Assembly (NCBI RefSeq): GCF_900100975.1
Contig: NZ_FNFX01000003.1
Coordinates: 248,001-312,000 of the forward strand
Source of the DNA: Methylophilus rhizosphaerae
GTDB taxonomy: Bacteria; Pseudomonadota; Gammaproteobacteria; Burkholderiales; Methylophilaceae
Direction of reading: 5' to 3'
Length of the DNA stretch: 64,000 nt
The notes below the pieces were generated by a model. The model searched no databases and was not told the origin of the DNA. It saw nothing but the letters and a program-made list of their open reading frames with translations. Below, piece by piece: positions 28,582 through 38,575 of this stretch; position 1 is the stretch's first letter; every line of letters starts with the position of its first letter. The translations under genes were made by a program, and so were the position numbers.

Positions 28582-29741
28582 GCCCGCTGATGATGACACG
28601 CGAGCGCTATAACTCGCCCAGCCTCGACTTGTCGCTGATCTGGGTGGTGTTGTCTTTGCTGGCCTTCGGCATGGTCATGGTGTATTCCGCCTCGATTGCC
28701 TATGCTGACTCCAGCAAAATGTTCGGCCATAACAGCACCTATTTCCTGGTGCGCCAGGCACTTTATATCGTAGTTGGGCTGATTGCTGCCGTGATTGTGT
28801 TCCAGATTCCGATGGCCTGGTGGCAGAAAATGTCGCCTTACCTGTTTATTATCGGCATCGTGCTGCTGATCCTGGTACTGATTCCCGGTATCGGCAAAGT
28901 GGTCAACGGTAGCCGCCGCTGGATTTCCCTGCTGGTCATGAATTTGCAGCCTTCGGAGTTGATGAAACTGTTTATCGCCATGTACGCCTCGGATTATGCC
29001 GTGCGCAAGGCCAGCAACATGCACAGCTTCAAAAAAGGGTTTTTGCCCATGCTGGGTGTGATGGTGTTTGTCGGTGTCTTGCTGCTGAAAGAGCCGGACT
29101 TCGGTGCCTTTGCCGTCACTGCCTCGATAGCATTTTCCATTATGTGGCTGGGTGGCGTGAACCTGAAAGTGTTTATGGCCATGCTGGGAGCCTTGCCACT
29201 GGCGGTGATCGGCCTAGTGGTGATGGAACCCTACCGCCTGGAGCGCATGAAAGGTTTTTTGAATCCATTTGATGACCCGTTTGATACCGGCTATCAGTTA
29301 TCCCACGCCCTGATCGCATTTGGCCGTGGTGAATTCTGGGGCGTCGGCCTGGGCGGCAGCGTGGAAAAACTGTTGTACCTGCCGGAAGCACATACCGACT
29401 TCCTGCTGGCCGTCGTCGCCGAAGAACTGGGTTATGTCGGCGTGATGGTCGTGGTGTTGCTGTTTGCCTGGCTGGTGATCCGCGCGTTCAGCATCGCCAA
29501 GGAGGCTGTTGCCAATGAGCGTTACTACTCTGCCTTGCTGGCGCAGGGCATAGGCGTCTGGATGGGCGTACAAGGTTTTATCAATATGGGCGTGAACATG
29601 GGTCTGTTGCCAACCAAGGGCCTGACCTTGCCATTGTTATCTTATGGCGGTAGCGGCATCCTGGCCAATTGCATTGCGCTGTCTGTGCTGTTGCGCATTG
29701 ATTTTGAGAATCGCCGCTTGCAGAAAGGCTTGCAAACATGA
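28575..29741 (+). CDS. ftsW: Septal peptidoglycan glycosyltransferase FtsW (SEDS)
   Basis: FtsW polymerises lipid II into glycan strands at the septum in partnership with FtsI. The 388-residue SEDS protein has about ten membrane helices, the extracellular NGSRRWI motif after the fourth helix, the LKEPDFG segment carrying the putative catalytic Asp, the loop [37 protein letters not shown] and the final [10 protein letters not shown]. Starts within the end of murD and overlaps murG by four bases. Confidence 0.97.
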   Translation: MLGPLMMTRERYNSPSLDLSLIWVVLSLLAFGMVMVYSASIAYADSSKMFGHNSTYFLVRQALYIVVGLIAAVIVFQIPMAWWQKMSPYLFIIGIVLLILVLIPGIGKVVNGSRRWISLLVMNLQPSELMKLFIAMYASDYAVRKASNMHSFKKGFLPMLGVMVFVGVLLLKEPDFGAFAVTASIAFSIMWLGGVNLKVFMAMLGALPLAVIGLVVMEPYRLERMKGFLNPFDDPFDTGYQLSHALIAFGRGEFWGVGLGGSVEKLLYLPEAHTDFLLAVVAEELGYVGVMVVVLLFAWLVIRAFSIAKEAVANERYYSALLAQGIGVWMGVQGFINMGVNMGLLPTKGLTLPLLSYGGSGILANCIALSVLLRIDFENRRLQKGLQT

Positions 29742-30838
29742 GCCGCCAAACCACATTAATGGTCATGGCGGGCGGTACCGGTGGACACGTTTATCCGGCC
29801 ATGGCAGTTGCAGATGCATTGCATGCACAAGGCTGGAAAATTGTCTGGCTGGCGACGGAGGGCGGGATGGAAAATCGCCTGATTGCAGATAAACCATACG
29901 ACAAAGCCATGATGGCCATGCAAGGTGTGCGTGGCAAAGGCCTGCTGGGCTGGCTGACCTTGCCAGTGAAATTGGCGCGCGCATTTACGCAAGCCAGGGC
30001 AGCGATTCGCCAGTATCAACCTGATGTTGTGCTTGGCATGGGCGGTTTTGCCGCGTTTCCGGGTGGTGTGATGGCGAAGCTGGCCGGCGTGCCGCTGGTG
30101 ATTCATGAGCAGAACTCGATTGCTGGCCTGACCAACAAGGTACTGGCAAGGATCGCCAACCGCGTGCTGACCGGGTTTCCGAATGCCCTGGGCACCAAAG
30201 GTGAAATGGTGGGCAATCCGGTACGTGAAGTGATTACAACCTTGCCCGTACCGGAAGTGCGATTTGCTGGCCATCATGGTGCGTTACGCATACTGGTCGT
30301 TGGTGGCAGCCTGGGGGCGGTGGCTTTAAATACCTTGTTACCCCAGGCTTTTGCGCAACTGCCAGCCAATGAGCGGCCACAGATCATTCATCAGGCAGGT
30401 GAAAAGCAGATCGAAGCACTTAAGAAGAATTATGCCGAGGCGGGCGTGGCGGCAGATTGCCGTGCCTTTATTTACGAGATGGATGAAGTGTATGACTGGG
30501 CTGACCTGGTGATTTGCCGCGCGGGTGCCTTGACGGTGGCGGAGCTAGCCAATGTGGGGGCTGCCAGTATCCTGGTGCCGTTCCCGTTTGCGGTGGATGA
30601 CCATCAAACGACCAATGCTGCTTATTTGCAACAGGCAGGTGCAGCCTTGCTGATACAGCAACAGGCGCTGGAAGTGTCGCAGCTGGTGCGCACATTGAAA
30701 ACCCTGGACAGGCCAACCTGCCTGGCCATGGCGCAAAAAGCACGTGCGCTGGCCAGGCCGCAAGCCACGCAACAAGTCGCAGATATTTGCCGGCAGCTGG
30801 CGGCAGGCAATAAAAAAGGAACCCCAGGTTCAGCATGA
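29738..30838 (+). CDS. murG: Lipid II synthase MurG (N-acetylglucosaminyltransferase)
   Basis: MurG adds GlcNAc to lipid I at the cytoplasmic face of the membrane, producing lipid II. The 366-residue GT28 protein has the N-terminal glycine loop [46 protein letters not shown], the second glycine loop [12 protein letters not shown], and the nucleotide-sugar motif [15 protein letters not shown] overlap with ftsW at its start and a four-base overlap with murC at its end. Confidence 0.97.
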   Translation: MSRQTTLMVMAGGTGGHVYPAMAVADALHAQGWKIVWLATEGGMENRLIADKPYDKAMMAMQGVRGKGLLGWLTLPVKLARAFTQARAAIRQYQPDVVLGMGGFAAFPGGVMAKLAGVPLVIHEQNSIAGLTNKVLARIANRVLTGFPNALGTKGEMVGNPVREVITTLPVPEVRFAGHHGALRILVVGGSLGAVALNTLLPQAFAQLPANERPQIIHQAGEKQIEALKKNYAEAGVAADCRAFIYEMDEVYDWADLVICRAGALTVAELANVGAASILVPFPFAVDDHQTTNAAYLQQAGAALLIQQQALEVSQLVRTLKTLDRPTCLAMAQKARALARPQATQQVADICRQLAAGNKKGTPGSA

Positions 30839-32229
30839 AACATAAAGTCAAAAAGATTCACTTTATCGGCATCGGCGGTTCCGGCATGAGCGGCATCGCC
30901 GAGGTATTGCTCAACTTGGGTTTTGAAGTCAGCGGCTCTGACCTGGCCAGCAATGCGACCACCAGGCGCTTGCAAGACTTTGGTGCCACTGTGTTTCAGG
31001 GGCATGCCACCGAGTACCTGAGTGATGCCGATGTCGTCGTGGTGTCCAGTGCCATTAACGAGGCGAACCCGGAAATCATTGCCGCAAGAGCACGCAAGGT
31101 GCCGGTGATTCCGCGTGCCGTGATGCTGGCAGAACTGATGCGCTTCAAGCAGGGCATTGCCGTGGCCGGTACGCATGGTAAAACCACGACTACCAGCCTG
31201 ATTGCCAGCATCCTGGCAGAGGCAGACATGGACCCGACCTTTGTCATTGGCGGCAAGCTGGAAGCGGCCAGTGCCAATGCCCGCTTGGGTACCGGCGAGT
31301 GGATTGTGGTCGAAGCTGACGAATCGGATGCCTCTTTCCTGCACCTGACGCCCATCCTGGCCGTGGTCACCAATATCGACCAGGACCATATGGATACTTA
31401 CGAGCACAGTTTTGACAAGCTCAAAACCGCGTTCGTGGAATTTTTGCAGCAGATTCCGTTCTGGGGCATGGCGGTGCTATGCGTGGATGATGCCAATGTG
31501 CGCGAAATCCTGCCACGTGTGACGCGTCCGGTGACCACTTACGGCACGCATGAAGACGCCAGCATACGCGCGGAAAATATCGTGGCAGATAACGGCAAGA
31601 TGCATTTCACGCTGGTGCGCAAAAATGGCAAGACCTTGCGCAATGAAGTCACGTTAAATCTGCCGGGGCATCATTATGTATTGAATGCACTGGCTGCGAT
31701 TGCCATTGCCACCGAGCTGAATGTACCGGATGCCGCCATCCTGAAAGCATTGGCTGAGTTTGGCGGCGTAGGTCGCCGTTTTGAGCGTTATGGCGAAATC
31801 CCGGTGAACGGCGGCCATTTCACACTGGTCGATGATTACGGCCATCACCCGATTGAAATGCAAGCGGTGATTGCGGCGGCGCGCGGAGCATTCCCTGACC
31901 GCCGCCTGGTACTGGCTTTCCAGCCGCACCGCTACACGCGTACGCGTGACTGTTTTGAAGACTTTGTCAAAGTGCTCTCCACCGTGGACGCCTTGTTGTT
32001 GACCGAGGTGTATGCCGCCGGTGAAGCGCCTATCGTGGCCGCAGATACGCGCAGCCTGATTCGCGCCATCCGTGTCAACGGCAAGGTGGAGCCACGCTTT
32101 GTGGAAACCACCGACGAATTGCCTGCCACGATACTGGATAGCGTGCAGGCAGGCGATGTGGTTGTGGTGATGGGTGCCGGCAACATTGGCAGTGTGGCGG
32201 CCAAAACCCGGGAGCTGGCCAGCGTATGA
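30835..32229 (+). CDS. murC: UDP-MurNAc:L-alanine ligase MurC
   Basis: MurC attaches L-alanine to UDP-MurNAc, the first peptide step. The 464-residue protein has the N-terminal dinucleotide-like loop [17 protein letters not shown], the ATP loop [24 protein letters not shown], and the late block [18 protein letters not shown] with [12 protein letters not shown], all MurC-specific. Coupled to murG and murB by short overlaps. Confidence 0.97.
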   Translation: MKHKVKKIHFIGIGGSGMSGIAEVLLNLGFEVSGSDLASNATTRRLQDFGATVFQGHATEYLSDADVVVVSSAINEANPEIIAARARKVPVIPRAVMLAELMRFKQGIAVAGTHGKTTTTSLIASILAEADMDPTFVIGGKLEAASANARLGTGEWIVVEADESDASFLHLTPILAVVTNIDQDHMDTYEHSFDKLKTAFVEFLQQIPFWGMAVLCVDDANVREILPRVTRPVTTYGTHEDASIRAENIVADNGKMHFTLVRKNGKTLRNEVTLNLPGHHYVLNALAAIAIATELNVPDAAILKALAEFGGVGRRFERYGEIPVNGGHFTLVDDYGHHPIEMQAVIAAARGAFPDRRLVLAFQPHRYTRTRDCFEDFVKVLSTVDALLLTEVYAAGEAPIVAADTRSLIRAIRVNGKVEPRFVETTDELPATILDSVQAGDVVVVMGAGNIGSVAAKTRELASV

Positions 32230-33131
32230 CTGCATCGGGTGTAAAAGCATCAGGCTTGCAAGTGCTGCATCACGAGCCGCTGGCACGTTACACCAGCTGG
32301 CGTGTCGGCGGCCCGGCCGACCGCCTGGTGCTGGCCGATAGCGTGCAGCATTTGCAGCAGTTCCTGCAGCAATTGTCTGCCAGTGAACCACTGACCTTTA
32401 TTGGCTTGGGCAGTAATTTGCTGGTGCGTGATGGTGGTGTGCGCGGCACCGTGGTGGTCATGCACCAGGCCTTGCAAGCGCTGGAAATGCAGGGCGAACG
32501 GATTTATGCCGATGCCGGCGTCACCTGCGCCAAACTGGCACGTTTTGCCGCCAGCCAGAACCGCGCCGGGGCCGAGTTTATGGCGGGTATTCCGGGCACG
32601 GTCGGTGGGGCGCTGGCCATGAATGCCGGCTGCTATGGTGGTGAAACCTGGCAATGGGTGGACCAGCTGAAAACCATAGATCGCAACGGCAAGGTGCAGG
32701 TGCGAAACAAAGCGGAATACCAGCCGGTTTACCGCCATGTGACGCATCCGGTAGCAGATGAGTGGTTTCTGGGCGGCTGGTTTACCGTGCCTGCGGGGGA
32801 TGGCAAAGCGTCAGCGGAGCAGATTAAACAGTTGCTGGCAAAGCGCCTGGCCAGCCAGCCGCTGAATATGCCGAGCGCCGGTTCGACCTTCAGGAATCCT
32901 GAAGGTGATTTTGCCGCCCGCCTGATTGAAGCCTCAGGTTTAAAAGGCACCACCATAGGTGGCGCACAGGTATCGGAAAAGCATGCCAACTTTATTGTGA
33001 ATCTGGGCAGCGCCAGTGCTGCCGACATTGAAGCGCTGATCGAGCACGTCAAAACGACGGTGCGTGCCAAGCAGGGCGTGGCACTGGTACAGGAAGTAAA
33101 AGTGATAGGGGAAGGTGTTTTAAAAGCATGA
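32226..33131 (+). CDS. murB: UDP-N-acetylenolpyruvoylglucosamine reductase MurB
   Basis: MurB reduces UDP-GlcNAc-enolpyruvate to UDP-MurNAc using FAD and NADPH. The 301-residue protein has the FAD-domain start [29 protein letters not shown], the [20 protein letters not shown] loop, and the catalytic Ser region [10 protein letters not shown]. The short length and the AGSTFRNP form are those of type II MurB. Overlaps murC and ddl by four bases each. Confidence 0.96.
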   Translation: MTASGVKASGLQVLHHEPLARYTSWRVGGPADRLVLADSVQHLQQFLQQLSASEPLTFIGLGSNLLVRDGGVRGTVVVMHQALQALEMQGERIYADAGVTCAKLARFAASQNRAGAEFMAGIPGTVGGALAMNAGCYGGETWQWVDQLKTIDRNGKVQVRNKAEYQPVYRHVTHPVADEWFLGGWFTVPAGDGKASAEQIKQLLAKRLASQPLNMPSAGSTFRNPEGDFAARLIEASGLKGTTIGGAQVSEKHANFIVNLGSASAADIEALIEHVKTTVRAKQGVALVQEVKVIGEGVLKA

Positions 33132-34117
33132 GTCTTAACAGTGTAAATATGGCACAGCAAGCATTTGGCAAGGTCGCGGTGCTGTTTGGCGGCCGTTCAG
33201 GCGAGCGTGAAGTGTCACTCAAGAGTGGTTCAGCCGTGCTGGCGGCATTACAACGCCAGGGCGTGGATGCACATGCGTTTGACCCTGCCACTGAGGATTT
33301 ATCTGCGCTGAAAGCATTTGACCGCGCCTTTATTGCCCTGCATGGCCGCTATGGCGAAGACGGCACTATCCAGGGTGCGCTGGAGTTGATGGATATCCCG
33401 TATACCGGTAGCGGTGTGATGGCATCGGCGCTGGGGATGGATAAATGGCGTACCAAATTGTTGTGGACAGCGGCAGGTGTGGTCACGCCTAACTATGTGC
33501 TGATGGATGACAGCACACATGCCGAGAATGTGGTGACTGCATTGGGTTTGCCCTTGTTCGTGAAGCCGGCCAATGAAGGCTCCAGCATAGGCGTGAGCAA
33601 GGTCAAGCAGGCTAGCGATCTGGTCACTGCGTATACCCTGGCCAAACAGTCCGATCCATTGGTGATTGTCGAGCAGTTTGTCGGTGGCGGTGAATATACC
33701 GTGGGTATCCTGGGTGAGACTGCGCTGCCCATCGTGCGCATTGTGCCTAAAAATGAATATTACGATTACGAAGCCAAGTACCTGCGGGATGACACTGAGT
33801 ATCGTTGCCCCAGCGGATTATCGGCCGAGCAGGAAAAACAGATCCAGGCAGAGGCCCTGCAGGCCTTCAACGTGCTGGGTTGCAAAGGCTGGGGCCGCGT
33901 GGACTTCCTGATGGATGAGAGAGGCAGGCATTACTTTCTGGAAGTAAATACCAGCCCGGGCATGACAGACCACAGCCTGGTGCCGATGGCAGCCAAAGCG
34001 GCAGGGCTGGATTTTGATGCATTGGTTGTCCGTATTTTGCAGCAAACCCTTTTTGCAGCAAACCCTTTTTGCAGCAAGCCCTGGTACAGGGATAACGGAA
34101 TAAACGATGTGGCATAA
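33128..34117 (+). CDS. ddl: D-alanine:D-alanine ligase with altered C-terminus
   Basis: Ddl joins two D-alanines for the pentapeptide tip. The 329-residue ATP-grasp enzyme has [33 protein letters not shown], the ATP-binding lysines in [16 protein letters not shown], and the metal loop [24 protein letters not shown]. The core is intact. The last 25 or so residues (after VVRILQQ) are not family-like: they are translated through three tandem 16-bp units and run on until the stop at 34115, so the gene overlaps ftsQ by 11 bases. With one unit the reading frame would end [11 protein letters not shown] and a stop at 34093, a normal-looking terminus. Confidence 0.96.
   Translation: MSLNSVNMAQQAFGKVAVLFGGRSGEREVSLKSGSAVLAALQRQGVDAHAFDPATEDLSALKAFDRAFIALHGRYGEDGTIQGALELMDIPYTGSGVMASALGMDKWRTKLLWTAAGVVTPNYVLMDDSTHAENVVTALGLPLFVKPANEGSSIGVSKVKQASDLVTAYTLAKQSDPLVIVEQFVGGGEYTVGILGETALPIVRIVPKNEYYDYEAKYLRDDTEYRCPSGLSAEQEKQIQAEALQAFNVLGCKGWGRVDFLMDERGRHYFLEVNTSPGMTDHSLVPMAAKAAGLDFDALVVRILQQTLFAANPFCSKPWYRDNGINDVA
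34034..34081 (+). repeat. Tandem repeat, three 16-bp units, at the 3' end of ddl
   Basis: Units at 34034-34049, 34050-34065 and 34066-34081 read WTTTTGCAGCAAACCC, differing only in the first base and one A-to-G change in the third copy. Sixteen is not a multiple of three, so each copy shifts the ddl frame. Confidence 0.95.
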
Positions 34118-34811
34118 ACCGACATTGCTGAACTGGATTGCCAACCTGCTGTTTTCACTGGTGGCGGTGATGCTGTTGTACGCCTTGTTGTTTGTGGTGC
34201 TGCACCTGCCAGTGTTCCCGGTCAAGCACGTGCAGGTGGAAGGCAACCTGGATCATGTCAACCACGAGCAGATCCAGCTGATTGTCAGCAAGTACCTGAA
34301 AGGCAATTTTTATACGCTGGATTTGCAGCGCACCCGCACCGCGTTTGAGAAGTTGCCGTGGGCGCGCAAGGTCAGTGTACGCCGCCAGTGGCCGGACACC
34401 ATCGTGGTGCAGGTTGAAGAGCACCAGGCGCTGGGCCGCTGGGGGGGAATCGCCCTGGTCAACCGTCATGGCGAGTTGTTCCAGGCAGCTTCGGATGAGC
34501 AGTTGCCGGTGTTTTATGGTCCAGGCGATGCGGTAAAGGAGCTGGCACAAGGCTATGTGAGTTTTGCGCAGATCCTGGCGAAGACCCCGTTGCAGATTCA
34601 GCAACTGAGCTTGTCTTCACGCCGCGCCTGGGAGATCAAAACCGCGGACCAGCGGCAGATGATGCTGGGGCGCGAAACGGCCAGGCAGCGGTTACAACAG
34701 TTTGTGGCGGCTTACAGCCAGCAACAGACAATTGCGGAAAGTGACTGGCGTTATGCAGATTTACGCTATCCCAATGGATTCGCGTTGCGTATGGCGCGTA
34801 ACGGAGCCTAA
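34107..34811 (+). CDS. ftsQ: Cell division protein FtsQ
   Basis: FtsQ is a bitopic membrane protein that recruits FtsL and FtsB to the division site. The 234-residue protein has one membrane helix (about residues 9-31, [17 protein letters not shown]), then a POTRA domain ([16 protein letters not shown] to [22 protein letters not shown]) and the beta domain containing [15 protein letters not shown]. The start lies inside the extended end of ddl, and ftsA follows after 39 bases. Confidence 0.95.
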   Translation: MWHKPTLLNWIANLLFSLVAVMLLYALLFVVLHLPVFPVKHVQVEGNLDHVNHEQIQLIVSKYLKGNFYTLDLQRTRTAFEKLPWARKVSVRRQWPDTIVVQVEEHQALGRWGGIALVNRHGELFQAASDEQLPVFYGPGDAVKELAQGYVSFAQILAKTPLQIQQLSLSSRRAWEIKTADQRQMMLGRETARQRLQQFVAAYSQQQTIAESDWRYADLRYPNGFALRMARNGA

Positions 34812-34850
34812 ACAACAGATTGCCATGAGCAGGCTGTGCAAGGAAAACAC

Positions 34851-36089
34851 ATGAGTAGAGTCAGAGAAGATAAGAATTTAATTGTGGGGCTGGATATCGG
34901 CACCTCCAAGATCGTGGCGATCGCGGCAGAGATATTGCCGGAAGGCACGCTGAAAATAATCGGCGTTGGCCAGCATGCTTCCCGTGGCCTGAAAAAGGGG
35001 GTGGTGGTGAATATTGACTCCACCATGCAAGCTATCCAGCGCGCGATTGAAGAGGTCGAGCTGATGGCGGATTGCAAAATCAATACCGTGTATTCCGGCA
35101 TCGCCGGCAGCCATATCAAGAGCCTCAATTCACACGGCATGGTGAAAATCAAAGAGAGTGAAGTCTCGCAGATGGATATCGATCGCGTGGTGGAAACCGC
35201 CCGCGCCATTGCCCTGCCAGCCGACCAGCAGATTCTGCATATCCTGACCCAGGAATTCATTATCGACGGCCAGGAAGATGTGCGCGAGCCGTTAGGCATG
35301 AGCGGTATCCGCCTGGAAGTGCGCGTGCATATCGTGACTGGTGCGATTGCCGCAGCACAGAATATCGTCAAATGCATCAAGCGTTGTGGCCTGGAAGTGA
35401 GCGACCTGATTCTGCAACCGCTGGCTTCCAGTGAATCCGTGCTGACCGAAGATGAAAAAGAACTTGGTGTCTGCCTGGTGGATATCGGTGGCGGTACCAC
35501 CGATCTGGCGGTGTTCAAGAATGGCGCCATCCGTCACACCGCCGTGATCCCGATTGCCGGCGACCAGATTACCAATGATATCGCGGTGGCCTTGCGCACA
35601 CCGACGCAGTCAGCCGAAGAAATCAAGGTCAAGCATGGCTGTGCCTTGCGCCAGCTGGCCGATCCGCGCGAAGTGGTGGATGTGCCCGCGGTGGATGGCC
35701 GTGAGCCACGCCAGTTGTCCTGCCAGGCGCTGACCGAAGTCATTGAAGACCGCGTGGAAGAAATTTATGAGTTCGTACAGCAGGAACTGCGCCGTAGCGG
35801 TATGGAATCCATGATTGCTTCCGGCATCGTGATTACCGGTGGCGCGGCACAGATGCGCGGCATGGTTGAGCTGGGTGAAGAAATTTTCCATACCCCGGTA
35901 CGCCTGGGCGTACCCAGAGGTGTGGAAGGGTTGTCCGAAGTGGTGGGCAATCCACGTTATGCCACTGGCATAGGCTTGTTGCTGATGGCCAAGCAGCAGG
36001 TCGAAAAGCAAATGGTAGGCAATTTGCAGTCAGGTTCGTTTGGCAGGTTGCTGGAACGCATGAAGAGTTGGTTTACCGGTAATTTCTAG
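34851..36089 (+). CDS. ftsA: Cell division protein FtsA
   Basis: FtsA is the actin-like ATPase that tethers FtsZ to the membrane. The 412-residue protein has the phosphate-1 motif VGLDIGTSKIVAI, the 1C domain around IAGSHIKSLNSHGMV, phosphate-2 VDIGGGTTDLAVF, the ITGGAAQMRGMVEL adenosine motif, and an amphipathic C-terminal helix (FGRLLERMKSWFTGNF) for membrane binding. AAGGAAA precedes the ATG at 34851, so this start is preferred to the GTG at 34836. Confidence 0.97.
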   Translation: MSRVREDKNLIVGLDIGTSKIVAIAAEILPEGTLKIIGVGQHASRGLKKGVVVNIDSTMQAIQRAIEEVELMADCKINTVYSGIAGSHIKSLNSHGMVKIKESEVSQMDIDRVVETARAIALPADQQILHILTQEFIIDGQEDVREPLGMSGIRLEVRVHIVTGAIAAAQNIVKCIKRCGLEVSDLILQPLASSESVLTEDEKELGVCLVDIGGGTTDLAVFKNGAIRHTAVIPIAGDQITNDIAVALRTPTQSAEEIKVKHGCALRQLADPREVVDVPAVDGREPRQLSCQALTEVIEDRVEEIYEFVQQELRRSGMESMIASGIVITGGAAQMRGMVELGEEIFHTPVRLGVPRGVEGLSEVVGNPRYATGIGLLLMAKQQVEKQMVGNLQSGSFGRLLERMKSWFTGNF

Positions 36090-36172
36090 TTTCTTGTAGT
36101 TTTTTTAATGTGTGTTAGGGCGAGTGTGCGGGGCAAACCAATCACTCAATAATAGGCAAATGGAGGGTTAGT

Positions 36173-37330
36173 ATGATTGAGATATTTGACAAAGAGAATG
36201 ACGGCGCCGTAATCAAGGTGATCGGTGTCGGTGGTTGCGGCGGTAACGCTGTGGAACATATGATGACCAAGAGCGTGACCGGCGTGGAATTTATTTGCGC
36301 CAACACGGATATGCAGGCGCTGAAAAAGAGCAATGCAAAAGTCGTGTTGCAGATTGGTTCCGATATCACCAAAGGCCTGGGCGCGGGCGCCAAGCCTGAA
36401 ATCGGCCGTGAAGCTGCGCTGGAAGACCGTGACAGCATTGCGGAAACCATTGATGGCGCCGACATGCTGTTCATCACGGCAGGCATGGGTGGAGGTACCG
36501 GTACCGGTGCGGCGCCTATCATTGCAGAAGTCGCACGTGAAATGGGTATCCTGACCGTGGCCGTAGTCACCAAACCATTCGGTTTTGAAGGCAAGCGCGC
36601 CAAGGTTGCACAAGAAGGCCTGGAAGAACTTTCACAATATGTAGATTCTCTTATTGTGATTCCTAACGAGAAATTGATGGATGTGTTGGGTGAAGACGTG
36701 ACCGTGGTGGAAGCTTACCGTGCCGCCAACGACGTGTTGCATAACGCCGTGTCCGGCATTGCTGAAATCATCAATTGCCCAGGCCTGGTGAACGTCGACT
36801 TTGCCGACGTACGCACCGTGATGTCTGAAATGGGTATGGCCATGATGGGTTCTGCCGAAGCCAGTGGCCCTGACCGTGCGCGTATCGCTGCCGAGCAGGC
36901 TGTTGCCAGTCCATTGCTGGAAGATGTCAACCTGGCCAATGCACGTGGCGTACTGGTCAATATCAGCGCCAGCGGCAGCTTCAAGATGCGTGAATACTAC
37001 GATGTGATGAACACCATCAAGGAATTCACTGCCGAAGAAGCGACGGTGATTGTCGGTAACGTGATGGATGAAAACATGGGTGATAACCTGCGTGTGACCA
37101 TGGTAGCGACCGGCTTGAACGGTTCCGTCGGCAAGCGCCAGGCCAAACCTGAACTGAAAGTGATGACGACACTGCGTGACGGTACGACCAACCAGCCGAT
37201 TTTCGCGGTGGAGGAAGATGAGCCAGCGGTATTCACCAGCAACAGCCGTCGCGCCCAGGTGGAAGCCATGAAGAATTCCGGTATTGAGGAATACGATATC
37301 CCGGCATTTTTGCGCAAGCAGGCTGATTAG
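36173..37330 (+). CDS. ftsZ: Cell division GTPase FtsZ
   Basis: FtsZ polymerises into the division ring. The 385-residue protein has the N-terminal GVGGCGGNAVEHM, the tubulin signature GMGGGTGTGAAP, the T7 catalytic loop NVDFADVRTVM, and the conserved C-terminal peptide EYDIPAFLRKQ, which binds FtsA and regulators such as SlmA (encoded at 44.5-45.1 kb). A strong ribosome-binding site (GGAGG at 36162-36166) sits 6 bases before the ATG, consistent with high expression. Confidence 0.98.
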   Translation: MIEIFDKENDGAVIKVIGVGGCGGNAVEHMMTKSVTGVEFICANTDMQALKKSNAKVVLQIGSDITKGLGAGAKPEIGREAALEDRDSIAETIDGADMLFITAGMGGGTGTGAAPIIAEVAREMGILTVAVVTKPFGFEGKRAKVAQEGLEELSQYVDSLIVIPNEKLMDVLGEDVTVVEAYRAANDVLHNAVSGIAEIINCPGLVNVDFADVRTVMSEMGMAMMGSAEASGPDRARIAAEQAVASPLLEDVNLANARGVLVNISASGSFKMREYYDVMNTIKEFTAEEATVIVGNVMDENMGDNLRVTMVATGLNGSVGKRQAKPELKVMTTLRDGTTNQPIFAVEEDEPAVFTSNSRRAQVEAMKNSGIEEYDIPAFLRKQAD

Positions 37331-37350
37331 TGGCCAGCGTTTGATTGGCT

Positions 37351-37356
37351 TATAAT
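37351..37356 (+). promoter_or_regulatory. Possible -10 element of an lpxC promoter
   Basis: A perfect TATAAT lies 30 bases before lpxC in the ftsZ-lpxC gap. No convincing -35 hexamer is present at 16-18 bases upstream, so support is weak. Confidence 0.3.
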
Positions 37357-37385
37357 AACGTCAATCACTGATAAAAGAGAAAACC

Positions 37386-38324
37386 ATGTTAAAGCAACGC
37401 ACGCTTAAACAACCTATCAGCGCGACTGGCGTTGGGCTGCACAGCGGTGAGAAAGTCACCCTGACGCTCAAACCTGCGCCTGCTGATCACGGTGTCGTGT
37501 TCAAGCGTATCGATTTGCCCGATGCGCCTGCCATGCGGGTCACCCCGACAGCAGTGAACGATACCCGCCTGAGCTCCGCCCTAGAGTTTTCAGGTGCGCG
37601 CGTTGCCACCGTGGAGCATTTAATGTCCGCCCTCGCCGGCCTGGGGGTGGATAATGTGTTGATAGAACTGACGGCCGCCGAAGTCCCCATCATGGATGGC
37701 AGTTCGGGGCCGTTTATCTATCTGCTACAAACGGCTGGGCTGGCCGAACTGGATGCAGCGAAAAAATTTGTGCGCATCCTGAAGCCGGTCGAAGTCCAGG
37801 ATGGCGACAAATGGGCAAAATTTACGCCACATCACGGCTTCAGGGCCGAATTCACTATCGATTTTGCACATCCCGTGTTCGAGTTCTCAGGTAAAACCGT
37901 GACCATTGATTACGATAGCCAAAGCTATGTCGATGAAATCAGCCGCGCGCGTACCTTTGGCTTTATGCACGAGGTGGAATACCTGCGCGCCAATGGCCTG
38001 GCCAAAGGCGGCAGCCTGGATAACGCGATTGTGCTAGACGAATATAAAGTGCTGAATGGCGGCGGTTTACGCTATGACGACGAGTTTGCCAAACATAAGG
38101 TACTCGATGCCATTGGCGATTTATATATCCTGGGTTACCCGATTGTCGGGCAATTTGCCGCCTTCAAATCCGGGCATGCCTTGAATAACCAGTTATTGCG
38201 CGCCTTGCTGGCTGATGACACTGCCTGGGAATACTGCAGTTTTGAAGATGATACGCAAGCGCCGGTTGGTTTTATCCGCCAGCGTGACTACTTTAACCCT
38301 GCGCCCTTGCTGCCGGCCGCCTGA
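37386..38324 (+). CDS. lpxC: UDP-3-O-acyl-N-acetylglucosamine deacetylase LpxC
   Basis: LpxC carries out the first committed step of lipid A synthesis, a zinc-dependent deacetylation in the cytoplasm. The 312-residue protein has the family start [18 protein letters not shown], the zinc His region [26 protein letters not shown], the zinc ligands in [11 protein letters not shown], and [13 protein letters not shown] near the end. It closes the dcw cluster as in other Gram-negatives, and its presence shows an LPS-bearing outer membrane. Confidence 0.97.
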   Translation: MLKQRTLKQPISATGVGLHSGEKVTLTLKPAPADHGVVFKRIDLPDAPAMRVTPTAVNDTRLSSALEFSGARVATVEHLMSALAGLGVDNVLIELTAAEVPIMDGSSGPFIYLLQTAGLAELDAAKKFVRILKPVEVQDGDKWAKFTPHHGFRAEFTIDFAHPVFEFSGKTVTIDYDSQSYVDEISRARTFGFMHEVEYLRANGLAKGGSLDNAIVLDEYKVLNGGGLRYDDEFAKHKVLDAIGDLYILGYPIVGQFAAFKSGHALNNQLLRALLADDTAWEYCSFEDDTQAPVGFIRQRDYFNPAPLLPAA

Positions 38325-38346
38325 ACCCTGGAAGCAGACGAAGATC

Positions 38347-38529
38347 ATGTGGTGGATACGCATATTATTTGTAGTACTGGTGCTCAGTACGCTGGTATTT
38401 GCCTTGCTGGGCTGGCAAACGGGTAACCCGCGCTACTGGCAATGGCTGAAGCGCGTTTGGCGGGCAGGGTTTGTCGTTGTCCTGTTATTGCTGCTGTTTT
38501 TCTTCCTCAGCCGACTGGCCAGAATTTAA
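38347..38529 (+). CDS. Small two-helix membrane protein
   Basis: A 60-residue hydrophobic peptide starting at the ATG at 38347 (MWWIRILFVVLVL), with two likely membrane helices (about residues 5-22 and 38-56) joined by a short loop containing GNPRYWQWLKRVWR. The arginine- and tryptophan-rich loop suggests a cytoplasmic hairpin. It lies 22 bases after lpxC and 46 before slt, in the same direction. I do not recognise the family. A weak purine-rich site (GACGAAG) precedes the start. Confidence 0.6.
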   Translation: MWWIRILFVVLVLSTLVFALLGWQTGNPRYWQWLKRVWRAGFVVVLLLLLFFFLSRLARI

Positions 38530-38575
38530 TTGCCGGCGCGTGCAGCATACGTCAGTACGCGTGAGTTGATGCTAC

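Noticed and set aside
34034-34081. CRISPR-like repeats
   Set aside because: The three 16-bp units are directly adjacent with no spacers and lie in a coding region; this is a simple tandem repeat.
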